A DNA stretch of 56,252 nt from Paracoccus limosus (GTDB taxonomy: Bacteria; Pseudomonadota; Alphaproteobacteria; Rhodobacterales; Rhodobacteraceae). Both the position numbers and the translations under genes were made by a program. Shown in pieces: positions 48,932 through 56,252 of the stretch (its first letter is position 1; every line of letters starts with the position of its first letter). The DNA lies in assembly GCF_009711185.1 (NCBI RefSeq), contig NZ_WMIF01000023.1, positions 1 through 56,252 of the forward strand. The letters run 5' to 3'. Under the pieces are notes generated by a model. It had not been told where the DNA came from, did no database searches, and was given only the letters and a program-made list of their open reading frames with translations.

Positions 48932-49701
48932 GCCTGATCGCCGAAAACATCAGCGTCAGCCTTGGCCGCGCCCGGATCCTGCACGACCTGTCCTTTCAGG
49001 CGCGGCCCGGCCAGTTGACCGCCATCGTCGGGCCGAACGGCTCGGGCAAGACCACGCTCTTGCGCGCCTTGACCGGAGAACTGCCGCATCAGGGCCGGAT
49101 CACCCTGGGCGGCGCCGATCTGGCGGGCATGAGTGTCGAGGAACTGGCCTCCCGTCGGGCGGTGCTGTCGCAATTCGCGGCGCTATCCTTTCCCTTTACT
49201 GTGGCCGAAGTGGTGCGCATCGGCCTTCAGGCGCGCGGCGAGCGGGCCGAGGCGCCGGTCCCGGCGGCACTGGCCGCCGTCGGCCTGCCGGGCTTTGCCG
49301 GCCGGCTCTACCAGCAGCTTTCCGGCGGAGAACAACAACGGGTGCAGCTCGCCCGTGTGCTGGCTCAGGTCTGGCATCCTCTTGATCGCTATGGTGCGCG
49401 CTGGCTGATGCTGGACGAGCCGGTTTCAAGCCTCGACATCGCGCATCAGCTGACGGTCATGCGGCTGGCCGCCGATTACGCCCGGCGCGGCGGCGGCGTG
49501 GTCGCGGTCATGCATGACCTGAACCTTACCGCCATGTTCGCCCACCACGTCGTTCTGATGGCCAGAGGGCTGGTTCTGGCGCGGGGGCGCCCCGATCAGG
49601 TGCTGACCGACGTCGCCCTGACCGATGCCTATGGTTGCAGCCTGCGGGTCAATACCCCGCCGCCGCAGGGCACATGGATCCTGCCGCATACGGCAGCCTG
49701 A
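48928..49701 (+). CDS. hmuV: HmuV, haem ABC transporter ATPase
   Basis: A 257-residue ATPase. Walker A is GPNGSGKT (35-42), the signature LSGGEQQRVQLARV, Walker B WLMLDEPVSSLDIAH, and the switch His lies in AVMHDLNLTAMF. GTG 48928 overlaps the hmuU stop. A small CTGCCG-CATA-CGGCAG hairpin lies within the last codons, and a long inverted repeat follows the gene. Confidence 0.96.
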   Translation: MSLIAENISVSLGRARILHDLSFQARPGQLTAIVGPNGSGKTTLLRALTGELPHQGRITLGGADLAGMSVEELASRRAVLSQFAALSFPFTVAEVVRIGLQARGERAEAPVPAALAAVGLPGFAGRLYQQLSGGEQQRVQLARVLAQVWHPLDRYGARWLMLDEPVSSLDIAHQLTVMRLAADYARRGGGVVAVMHDLNLTAMFAHHVVLMARGLVLARGRPDQVLTDVALTDAYGCSLRVNTPPPQGTWILPHTAA

Positions 49702-49722
49702 GCTTGCGCCTGTGGCAGATGC

Positions 49723-49795
49723 CGCATGGGTATTTGTGAAATGGTGAAAACCAAGCGCCGCGCCCGCCATTCACCATTTTCCAAATACCCATGCG
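49723..49795. repeat. Long inverted repeat between convergent hmuV and aminotransferase genes
   Basis: Two 26-base arms (49723-49748 and 49770-49795) match at 24 of 26 positions, reading outward from CGCATGGGTATTTG, with a 21-base loop. It fills the gap between two convergent stops and probably acts as a two-way terminator. It resembles the 7852-7985 element in position and in a GGTATTT/GGATACTTT-like core, so both may belong to one family of interspersed elements. Confidence 0.75.
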
Positions 49796-49816
49796 AGCGT
49801 TCCGCAAGAGATGGAC

Positions 49817-50989
49817 TCAGGCCAGTCGGGCGATCCGCCGGGCTGCAGCCTCTATGCCGCCGGCGCCATGTGCGATGCCAAGGGCGTCCATGCCGGCCTC
49901 GATCACCGCCAGCGTGCCCAGCAATTGGTGGGCGTTGGCATGGCCCATATGGGCGATCCGCAGCCCGTGTTCGGGATCGGCTGCGCCAAGGCCCACGCCC
50001 AGCGTCACGCCGGTGCGGTCCTGTGTCCAGCGGCGCAGTTCTGCCGCGCGCGGGATGGTTGCCGCCGTGACCGAGCGGGCGCGGCCGGCGCGGTCCGCGA
50101 CCACCGGCGCGATGCCGCTGCCGCCTTGGCCCCAGGCGTCGAGCGCGGCCCAGGTCGCTTCGGCCAGCGCCTCGTGCCGGGCCCAGGCGGTCGGCAGGGT
50201 TTCTTCGTCCAGCAGCAGGCGCAGCGCCTCGTTCATGCCGAAGATATGCTGGACCGGCGGCGTGCCGCCCCAATATTGCCAAAGCTCGCTGGCCTCGCAG
50301 CGCGGGGTCCAGTCCCAATAGGGCGTGGTCAGGTTGCTGCGCGGCTGCGCCCGGACCCGTTCCGAGAACCACAAAAGCGCGAGGCCCGGTGGCACCATCA
50401 ACCCCTTCTGGCTGGCCGAGACCAGAAGGTCGACGCCCCATGCGTCCATCAGCATCGGCTCGCATCCGAGCGAGGCAATGGCATCGACGGCGAAGAAGGC
50501 CGGGTGATCGCCCATCGCCTGCCGCAGCGCCGGGATGTCGGCGCGCGCCGAGCTGGCGGTATCGACCTGACAGACCAGCACCGCCTTGATCGCATGGCTG
50601 CGGTCCTGCGCCAGCCGCTTGGCCAGACGCTGCGGATCGGGCGGGGCAAGGCCGAAGTCCATCTGTTCGACATCGATGCCGACGGCGCGGGCGGTCTCGG
50701 CCCAGCTGCGCCCGAAATGGCCCGAGGTCAGCACCAATGCCCGGTCGCCGCGATTGAAGAGGTTCAGGTTCGCCGCCTCCCAGCCGGCGTGGCCGTTGCC
50801 GATATAGGGCACGCAATGCGCCATGGTGCCGGCGAGCCGCTTCAGCCGGGCGATCAGGTCCCGGTTCTTGGCGGCGAGCTCCGGGCCGTAGATGTCGGGC
50901 GAGGGCCGGTGCATGGCGTTCAGCACGCGGTCGGGAACGGGCGAGGGACCGGGAATCGCAATGACCGGGCGGCCTTGGGCAAGGCTCAT
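49817..50989 (-). CDS. Class V aminotransferase (alanine/serine-glyoxylate type)
   Basis: A 390-residue PLP enzyme. The N-terminal block IPGPSPVPDRVLNAMHRPSPD is typical of alanine- or serine-glyoxylate aminotransferases, the PLP-binding Asp lies in FAVDAIASLG, and the Schiff-base Lys195 is in VSASQKGLMVPPG. It likely transfers an amino group to glyoxylate from serine, alanine or a related donor; exact donor is unknown. AAGG lies upstream of ATG 50989. It is divergent from msbA. Confidence 0.9.
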   Translation of the reverse strand: MSLAQGRPVIAIPGPSPVPDRVLNAMHRPSPDIYGPELAAKNRDLIARLKRLAGTMAHCVPYIGNGHAGWEAANLNLFNRGDRALVLTSGHFGRSWAETARAVGIDVEQMDFGLAPPDPQRLAKRLAQDRSHAIKAVLVCQVDTASSARADIPALRQAMGDHPAFFAVDAIASLGCEPMLMDAWGVDLLVSASQKGLMVPPGLALLWFSERVRAQPRSNLTTPYWDWTPRCEASELWQYWGGTPPVQHIFGMNEALRLLLDEETLPTAWARHEALAEATWAALDAWGQGGSGIAPVVADRAGRARSVTAATIPRAAELRRWTQDRTGVTLGVGLGAADPEHGLRIAHMGHANAHQLLGTLAVIEAGMDALGIAHGAGGIEAAARRIARLA

Positions 50990-51151
50990 GGCAAGCTACC
51001 TTTCGAAAGATCGGCTCATCGGTAGGCCGGGGCCGGGCCAAGGTCAACGTCCGCCAGGGTGTGGTCCGGCCCCTTGCCCGGTGTGCGCGGCCCGCCTTGC
51101 CCTGAGATGCCCGCGGCCTTATCCCTTGGCCAAGTCCCAGCCGAGGTGCCC

Positions 51152-52891
51152 ATGGCCGACAAGATCCAGAAAACCGCCAATCTGTTCGCACGCATGTGGC
51201 GGGACTATCTGCATGTCTACTGGGGCCGCATCCTGCTGGCGCTGTTCTTCCTGATCGTCGAGGGCTCGACGCTGGGCCTGCTCAGCTGGATGCTGAAGCC
51301 ACTCTTTGACCGGGTGTTCGTCGGCGGTGACACGGCGGCGATCTGGTGGGTCGGCGGCGCGATCTTTGGCCTGTTCCTGATCCGGGCCACGACCTTTGTC
51401 ATCAACCGCAGCCTGATGACCTCGGTGTCGCTGGCGGTCTCGACCAAGATGCAGACGGATATGCTGCGCCATATCATGACGCTGGACGGCGGCTTTTTCC
51501 AGAAGAACCCGCCCGGCGCGATGATCGAGCGGGTGCAGGGTGACACCATCGCCGTGCAAGGGGTATGGTCGACCTTCATCTCGGGGATGGGGCGCGACAT
51601 CGTCTCGCTGGTGTCGCTGTTTGGCGTGGCCATCGCCACCGACCCGGAGTGGACGCTGGCCGCGCTGATCGGCGCGCCGTTGCTGATCCTGCCGATGCTG
51701 CTGGTGCAGCGCTATATCCGGCGCAAGATGCGGCAAAACCGCGTCAATGCCAGCCAGCGCGCCACGCGGCTGGACGAGGTGCTGCACGGCATCAACGCCG
51801 TCAAGCTGAACCGGATGGAGGACTACCAGACCCGGCGTTTTGGCGAGATCGTCGGCCGCATCCGCACCTCCGAGATCAAGATGTCGGGCATCGGCGCCAC
51901 CATTCCGGCGCTGGTCGATGTGGTCACCGGCCTTGGCTTCATGGGCGTTCTGTGGATGGGCGGCGCTGAGGTCACTTCGGGCGAGCGCACGGTCGGCGAT
52001 TTCATGGCGTTTTTTACGGCCATGGCGCTGGCCTTTCAGCCGCTGCGCCGGCTGGGCAGCCTGACCGGCACCTGGCAGATCGCCGCCGCCAGTCTGGAGC
52101 GGATCTATGCCGTCATGGACCTGCGCCCCTCGATCACCTCGGGGACGCGCAGCGCACCGCCGCAGGACACCACCATCCGGTTGCAGGATGTGCGCATGTC
52201 TTATGACGGCCATCCGGTGCTGAACGGGCTTGATCTGGTGGCCGAGGCGGGGCGGACCACCGCGCTGGTCGGGCCGTCGGGGGCGGGCAAGTCCACGGTC
52301 TTCAACCTGCTGACCCGCATGGTGGACCCGGATTCGGGCAGCATCACGCTGGGCGGGGTGGCGCTGAAGGACTTCGATCTGGGCGTGTTGCGCGACCAGT
52401 TCTCGACCGTCAGTCAGGATGCGGCGCTGTTTGACGAGACGCTGCGCGAAAACATCCTGCTGGGCCATCCCGAGGAAGATCAGGCGCTGCGTCAGGCCAT
52501 CGTTGCCGCCCATGTCGCCGATTTCTCGGACAAGCTGCCCGGCGGGCTCGACACGCCGGCGGGGCCGCGCGGCTCGGCCCTGTCGGGGGGGCAGCGTCAG
52601 CGCGTGGCAATCGCGCGCGCCGTGCTGCGCGATGCGCCGATCCTGCTGTTGGACGAGGCGACAAGTGCCTTGGACGCGCAAAGCGAGCGGCTGGTGCAGC
52701 AGGCGCTGGACGAGCTGTCGGCGGGCCGCACCACGCTGGTCATCGCGCACCGGCTATCCACCGTGCGTCAGGCCGACAAGATCGTCGTCATCGAGGCCGG
52801 CAGGGTTGTCGAAGAAGGTACACATGACCAATTGATGGCCGAGGATGGCGCCTATGCCGCGCTGGTCAAGCTGCAGTTCGGAGACAAGTGA
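51152..52891 (+). CDS. MsbA-like ABC exporter
   Basis: A 579-residue half-transporter with six N-terminal helices and a C-terminal ATPase. Walker A is GPSGAGKST, the signature [15 protein letters not shown], Walker B ILLLDEATSALDAQSE, and switch His in TLVIAHRLSTV. The family flips lipid A or other lipids and drugs; lipid A export is the best guess. ATG 51152 has GAGG 5 bases upstream; the frame open from 51059 adds a Pro-rich stretch with no family match. It is followed directly by ygfZ. Confidence 0.87.
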   Translation: MADKIQKTANLFARMWRDYLHVYWGRILLALFFLIVEGSTLGLLSWMLKPLFDRVFVGGDTAAIWWVGGAIFGLFLIRATTFVINRSLMTSVSLAVSTKMQTDMLRHIMTLDGGFFQKNPPGAMIERVQGDTIAVQGVWSTFISGMGRDIVSLVSLFGVAIATDPEWTLAALIGAPLLILPMLLVQRYIRRKMRQNRVNASQRATRLDEVLHGINAVKLNRMEDYQTRRFGEIVGRIRTSEIKMSGIGATIPALVDVVTGLGFMGVLWMGGAEVTSGERTVGDFMAFFTAMALAFQPLRRLGSLTGTWQIAAASLERIYAVMDLRPSITSGTRSAPPQDTTIRLQDVRMSYDGHPVLNGLDLVAEAGRTTALVGPSGAGKSTVFNLLTRMVDPDSGSITLGGVALKDFDLGVLRDQFSTVSQDAALFDETLRENILLGHPEEDQALRQAIVAAHVADFSDKLPGGLDTPAGPRGSALSGGQRQRVAIARAVLRDAPILLLDEATSALDAQSERLVQQALDELSAGRTTLVIAHRLSTVRQADKIVVIEAGRVVEEGTHDQLMAEDGAYAALVKLQFGDK

Positions 52892-53607
52892 TGCGACGCA
52901 TATTGGCGGTTACGGGCGAGGATCGGGTCGCCTTTCTGCAGGGGCTTGTCACCAACAAGGTGGGTGATCTGCCCGCTTGGGCCGCGCTGCTGACCCCGCA
53001 GGGCAAGTATCTGGCCGATTTTCTCGTCGTGCCCGATGGCGGCCGGCTGCTGGTAGATGTCGATGCGCGGCTGGCCGATGACCTGTTGCGTCGGCTGTCG
53101 ATGTATCGGCTGCGCTCGAAGGTCGAGATCGCGGCGACCGATCTGACCGTCGCGCGCGGCACCGGCGACATGCCGGATGCGGGGATTGCCGATCCGCGCC
53201 ACCCGGCGCTTGGGTGGCGGCTTTACGGCGGGCAGGGCGACGATGGCAGCGATTGGGACGCGATCCGGGTCGCGCATTGCATCCCCGAAACCCTGATCGA
53301 GCTGATCCCGAACGAGACCTTCATCCTTGAGGCCGGGTTCGAGCGCCTGCATGGCGTCGACTTCCGCAAGGGCTGCTATGTCGGGCAAGAGGTCACCGCG
53401 CGGATGAAGCACAAGACCGAGTTGCGCAAGGGGCTGATCACCGTGGGCATCGAGGGCGCCGCTGCCGTTGGCACGCCTATCCTGATGCCCGACGGGCGCG
53501 AGGCGGGGACGCTGTTCACCCAGTCCGGCGGGCGCGCCATCGCTTACATGCGCTTTGACCGCATGGGTGAGGGGTTGGTGGCGGGGGACGCCCGCATCAG
53601 CCCGTGA
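52891..53607 (+). CDS. ygfZ: YgfZ/GcvT-like folate-binding protein
   Basis: A 238-residue protein that uses folate to support iron-sulfur cluster maintenance. The signature KGCYVGQE is at 160-167 with the conserved Cys162. The N-terminal block EDRVAFLQGLVTNKVGDL is typical. ATG 52891 shares one base with the msbA stop and has GGAG 7 bases upstream; GTG 52888 is possible. It overlaps dinB as GTGA. Confidence 0.92.
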   Translation: MRRILAVTGEDRVAFLQGLVTNKVGDLPAWAALLTPQGKYLADFLVVPDGGRLLVDVDARLADDLLRRLSMYRLRSKVEIAATDLTVARGTGDMPDAGIADPRHPALGWRLYGGQGDDGSDWDAIRVAHCIPETLIELIPNETFILEAGFERLHGVDFRKGCYVGQEVTARMKHKTELRKGLITVGIEGAAAVGTPILMPDGREAGTLFTQSGGRAIAYMRFDRMGEGLVAGDARISP

Positions 53608-54695
53608 CCGAAGGCGCGGAGCGCATCCGCCGCATCGTGCATGTGGACATGGATGCCTTCTATGCCTCGGTCGAACAGCGCGACGATCCGGCGCTGCGTG
53701 GCCGGCCCGTTGCCGTGGGCGGTATCCAGCGCGGGGTGGTGGCGGCGGCCAGCTATGAGGCGCGGCGCTTTGGCGTGCGCTCGGCGATGCCCTCGATGCG
53801 GGCGATGCGGCTCTGCCCGGATCTGATCTTTGTCAAGCCGCGCTTCGACGTCTATCGCGCCGTCAGCCAGCAGATCCGCGAGATCTTTGCCGATTACACG
53901 CCGCTGATCGAACCCCTGTCGCTGGATGAGGCCTATCTGGATCTGACCGACCACCTTGAAGGGCGCACCGCCACCCGCATCGCGCAGGAGATCCGCGCGC
54001 GCATCCGCGAGGTGACCGGGCTGACCGCTTCGGCCGGGGTCAGCTACAACAAGTTTCTGGCGAAACTGGCCTCGGACCAGCGCAAGCCCGACGGGTTGTT
54101 CGTGATCCCGCCCGAGGCAGGGGCGGAATTCGTGCAATCCCTGCCCATCGGCCGCTTTCACGGCGTCGGCCCCGCCACCGCCGCGCGCATGCAGGCGCAT
54201 GGCATCGAGACCGGCGCCGATCTGCTGCGGCAAAGCCTTGAGTTTCTGACCGCGCGCTTTGGCAAGTCGGGCCAGTTCTATTGGAACATCGCGCGCGGCA
54301 TCGACCATCGCGAGGTGCGCCCCGACCGCATCCGCAAGTCGATCGGCGCCGAGAACACCTATTTCGAGGATCTGCGCCGGATCGAGGACGCCGAGGCGGC
54401 GCTGGCGCCCTTGGCCGAAAAGGTCTGGCGCCATGCCGACAAGGCCGGGCGGCAGGGCCGGACGGTAACGCTGAAGGTGAAATACGGGGATTTTCGCCAG
54501 ATCACCCGGGCGCGGTCGCTGGCGCAGCCGCTGCGCGACCAGGCCGCGATCCTCGCCATCGCCTGCGAGCTGCTGGCGCCGGTCTTTGCCGATCCGCATG
54601 GGGTGCGGCTTTTGGGGATCACGCTTTCGGGGCTGGAGCTGCGGGGGCAGGGCGAGCCGCCCCCGCAGCAGTTGGGCCTGTTCGATCAGGCGTAA
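53604..54695 (+). CDS. dinB: DinB, DNA polymerase IV
   Basis: A 363-residue Y-family translesion polymerase. Catalytic motifs are HVDMDAFYASVEQRDDP and SLDEAYLDLTDHL. A helix-hairpin-helix lies near FHGVGPATAARMQAHGI, followed by the little-finger domain. The C-terminal QLGLF is a sliding-clamp binding motif. The start is GTG 53604 in overlap with ygfZ, so no separate SOS box precedes it. The last 10 bases overlap the convergent gene. Confidence 0.95.
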   Translation: MTEGAERIRRIVHVDMDAFYASVEQRDDPALRGRPVAVGGIQRGVVAAASYEARRFGVRSAMPSMRAMRLCPDLIFVKPRFDVYRAVSQQIREIFADYTPLIEPLSLDEAYLDLTDHLEGRTATRIAQEIRARIREVTGLTASAGVSYNKFLAKLASDQRKPDGLFVIPPEAGAEFVQSLPIGRFHGVGPATAARMQAHGIETGADLLRQSLEFLTARFGKSGQFYWNIARGIDHREVRPDRIRKSIGAENTYFEDLRRIEDAEAALAPLAEKVWRHADKAGRQGRTVTLKVKYGDFRQITRARSLAQPLRDQAAILAIACELLAPVFADPHGVRLLGITLSGLELRGQGEPPPQQLGLFDQA

Positions 54696-55615
54696 AGATT
54701 GGTCGCGCCGACCTGAGCGTGGATGCCGTTCACCGCCTCGCGGTCCAGACCCAGCCCCTGCGCCAGCGCGTGCAGATATTCGGCCTCTTTGCGGTTGTCG
54801 AAATCGATGGCCATCAACGACATCAGATAGACCTGCGCGCCGGCGCCCGCCGGCACCTCGGCCGCCAGCGCCGCAGCATCGACCGGAGCGGCCATCTGGT
54901 CGCGGATAAAGGCGCGTTCCTCGTCGTCGAGCTCGCCGAACTGTTCCATCAGCCGGGCCTTTTCGGCATCGTCAATCTGGCCGTCGGATTTCGCCGCCTG
55001 GATCATCGCCTTGAGCATCAGCCCGGCCAGCGCGTTCTGCTCCGGCGTGGGCGCGGTCTCGGGCTCGTCGCCGCTGGCCAGCGACTGGTTGAAGAGATCG
55101 CCGAAGCTGGAATCATTGCTGGGCTGCGAGCCCTTTTGCGCCAGCCCGCCGGCACCGCCGGCCGCAGCCGCGCCCCGGCCGCCCAGAAGATCGCCAAGGA
55201 TACCGCCAAGGCCGCCGGCCGCAGCCCCGCCCAGAATGCCGCCCAGACCACCGCCCGACGAGGCGCCGGTGCTTCCGCCCCGGCCGCCGGTCAGCTGGTC
55301 AAGGATGCCGCCCAGCCCGCCGCCTGCGGGCGAATGCGCGCCGCCATAGGGCGTGCCGCTGCCGGCACCGCTGCGCCCGCCCAGCACCTGACCCAGAATA
55401 TCGCCCAGACCTCCGCCAGCCGCGCCACCGCGGGTCGCGTTGTTCTGCAACAGATCGCCAAGGATGCCGCCGGACGGGGCGCCGGTCTGGCCTGCGCTCT
55501 GGCCTGTGGCCTGTCCGGCCGCCTTGCGCTCATGGGCATTGCGCATCATCGTGCCAATGCCTTTGGCCAGCATCACGCCTGCGGCGACGCGGGCAAGGGA
55601 TTTCATCAGGCTCAT
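54686..55615 (-). CDS. DUF533 (YebE-like) protein with glycine-rich repeats
   Basis: A 309-residue protein. Residues 1-22 form a hydrophobic/basic segment (MSLMKSLARVAAGVMLAKGIG). The middle (about 50-150) repeats GGLGxILxxLxGGRG-like units three to four times. The C-terminal half is a TerB-like helical domain (MLKAMIQAAKSDGQIDDAEKARLME, YLMSLMAIDFDNRKEAEYLHAL), which defines DUF533. Function is unknown. ATG 55615 has GGAGG 5 bases upstream; the longer frame lacks one. Confidence 0.85.
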   Translation of the reverse strand: MSLMKSLARVAAGVMLAKGIGTMMRNAHERKAAGQATGQSAGQTGAPSGGILGDLLQNNATRGGAAGGGLGDILGQVLGGRSGAGSGTPYGGAHSPAGGGLGGILDQLTGGRGGSTGASSGGGLGGILGGAAAGGLGGILGDLLGGRGAAAAGGAGGLAQKGSQPSNDSSFGDLFNQSLASGDEPETAPTPEQNALAGLMLKAMIQAAKSDGQIDDAEKARLMEQFGELDDEERAFIRDQMAAPVDAAALAAEVPAGAGAQVYLMSLMAIDFDNRKEAEYLHALAQGLGLDREAVNGIHAQVGATNLYA

Positions 55616-55792
55616 CAAGACCTCCAACTGGATACAGGGCCGGCTTGCGCGCCGGGGCAGCGATGCTGCCTGCGACCGTCACCGGATGGGGCGCGGACCG
55701 GCTTTCCAACGTCTTGGACTGGCGGCGGTTCCGCTTTTCTCCGGTGCCTTCACGAAGAGCCACGCCGGCCGGGCTGTCAAGCCTTGCTGCCC

Positions 55793-55819
55793 TTGATTTT
55801 TCCCCGGCACGATTATAAG
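55793..55819 (+). promoter_or_regulatory. Candidate tuf promoter
   Basis: TTGATT (55793-55798) and TATAAG (55814-55819) are 15 bases apart, in the less GC-rich end of the gap upstream of tuf. The rest of the gap (55616-55881) shows no tRNA or other gene. Confidence 0.4.
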
Positions 55820-55881
55820 TCGCGGCGGATGTTTCACGACGGGGGCTGTCGCGCGGGTGGCCCCCCCGATAGGAGGCCATG

Positions 55882-56252
<371 letters not shown>

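Noticed and set aside
49681..49696. CTGCCG-CATA-CGGCAG as the hmuV terminator
   Set aside because: The stem is only 6 bp, lies inside the coding region and has no T-run; the long inverted repeat downstream is a better stop.

Overview
This is a gene-dense, GC-rich window from an alphaproteobacterium. I infer the Rhodobacterales, most likely Paracoccus or a close relative. The grounds are the tol-pal-cpoB-tilS-ftsH gene order, a fused MrpA/B antiporter subunit, a deiminase-type (HutF/HutG) histidine pathway, a TGA-N9-TCA iron box, and codons with strong G/C bias at the third position. I see no rRNA, tRNA, CRISPR array, insertion sequence, integrase or phage gene. Base and codon use look even throughout, so this reads as ordinary chromosome. 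Both ends cut genes: tolA at the left and an elongation factor Tu gene at the right.

Layout. (1) 1-7.2 kb, + strand: cell-envelope genes tolA, tolB, pal and cpoB, then tilS and ftsH, closed by a strong terminator. (2) 7.3-11.1 kb: a possible 26-residue membrane peptide, a stand-alone chorismate mutase, then on the - strand ruvC-ruvA-htpX-ruvB with a membrane protease gene inside the Holliday-junction operon. (3) 11.2-17.0 kb, +: a six-gene Mrp/Pha cation/proton antiporter operon with every junction overlapping. (4) 17.0-22.0 kb: dapA (-), a soluble lytic transglycosylase (+), an EamA-type permease (-) and a SuhB-like phosphatase (-). (5) 22.0-34.7 kb: a divergent histidine-utilisation locus. 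hutC-hutF run left. hutI-hutH-hutG, a CoA-transferase, an acyl-CoA dehydrogenase, hutU and a four-gene polar amino-acid-type ABC importer run right. Two identical HutC-type operators lie between the arms. (6) 34.8-39.9 kb: a membrane acyltransferase, a patatin, a stretch of about 570 bases with no convincing gene, a CorC/HlyC-like protein and OxyR. (7) 39.9-49.7 kb: a divergent haem-uptake locus. The receptor hmuR, a siderophore-interacting flavoprotein, exbB, exbD and tonB are on -; hmuSTUV is on +; an iron-box-like promoter lies between them. (8) 49.8-56.2 kb: a class V aminotransferase, an msbA-ygfZ-dinB operon, a glycine-rich DUF533 protein and the start of tuf.

How the genes work together. 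The most distinctive feature is the hut locus. A class III CoA-transferase gene and an acyl-CoA dehydrogenase gene sit between hutG and hutU, joined to hutG and to each other by 4-base overlaps. The adjacent periplasmic binding protein keeps the arginine that holds a carboxylate but appears to have serine where amino-acid binders have the aspartate that holds the alpha-amino group. I infer that the locus may also take in and oxidise a de-aminated imidazole acid such as imidazolepropionate, feeding it into the Hut pathway as urocanate. The iron locus forms a complete haem route: outer-membrane receptor, TonB-ExbB-ExbD energy supply, periplasmic HmuT, inner-membrane HmuUV and cytoplasmic HmuS.
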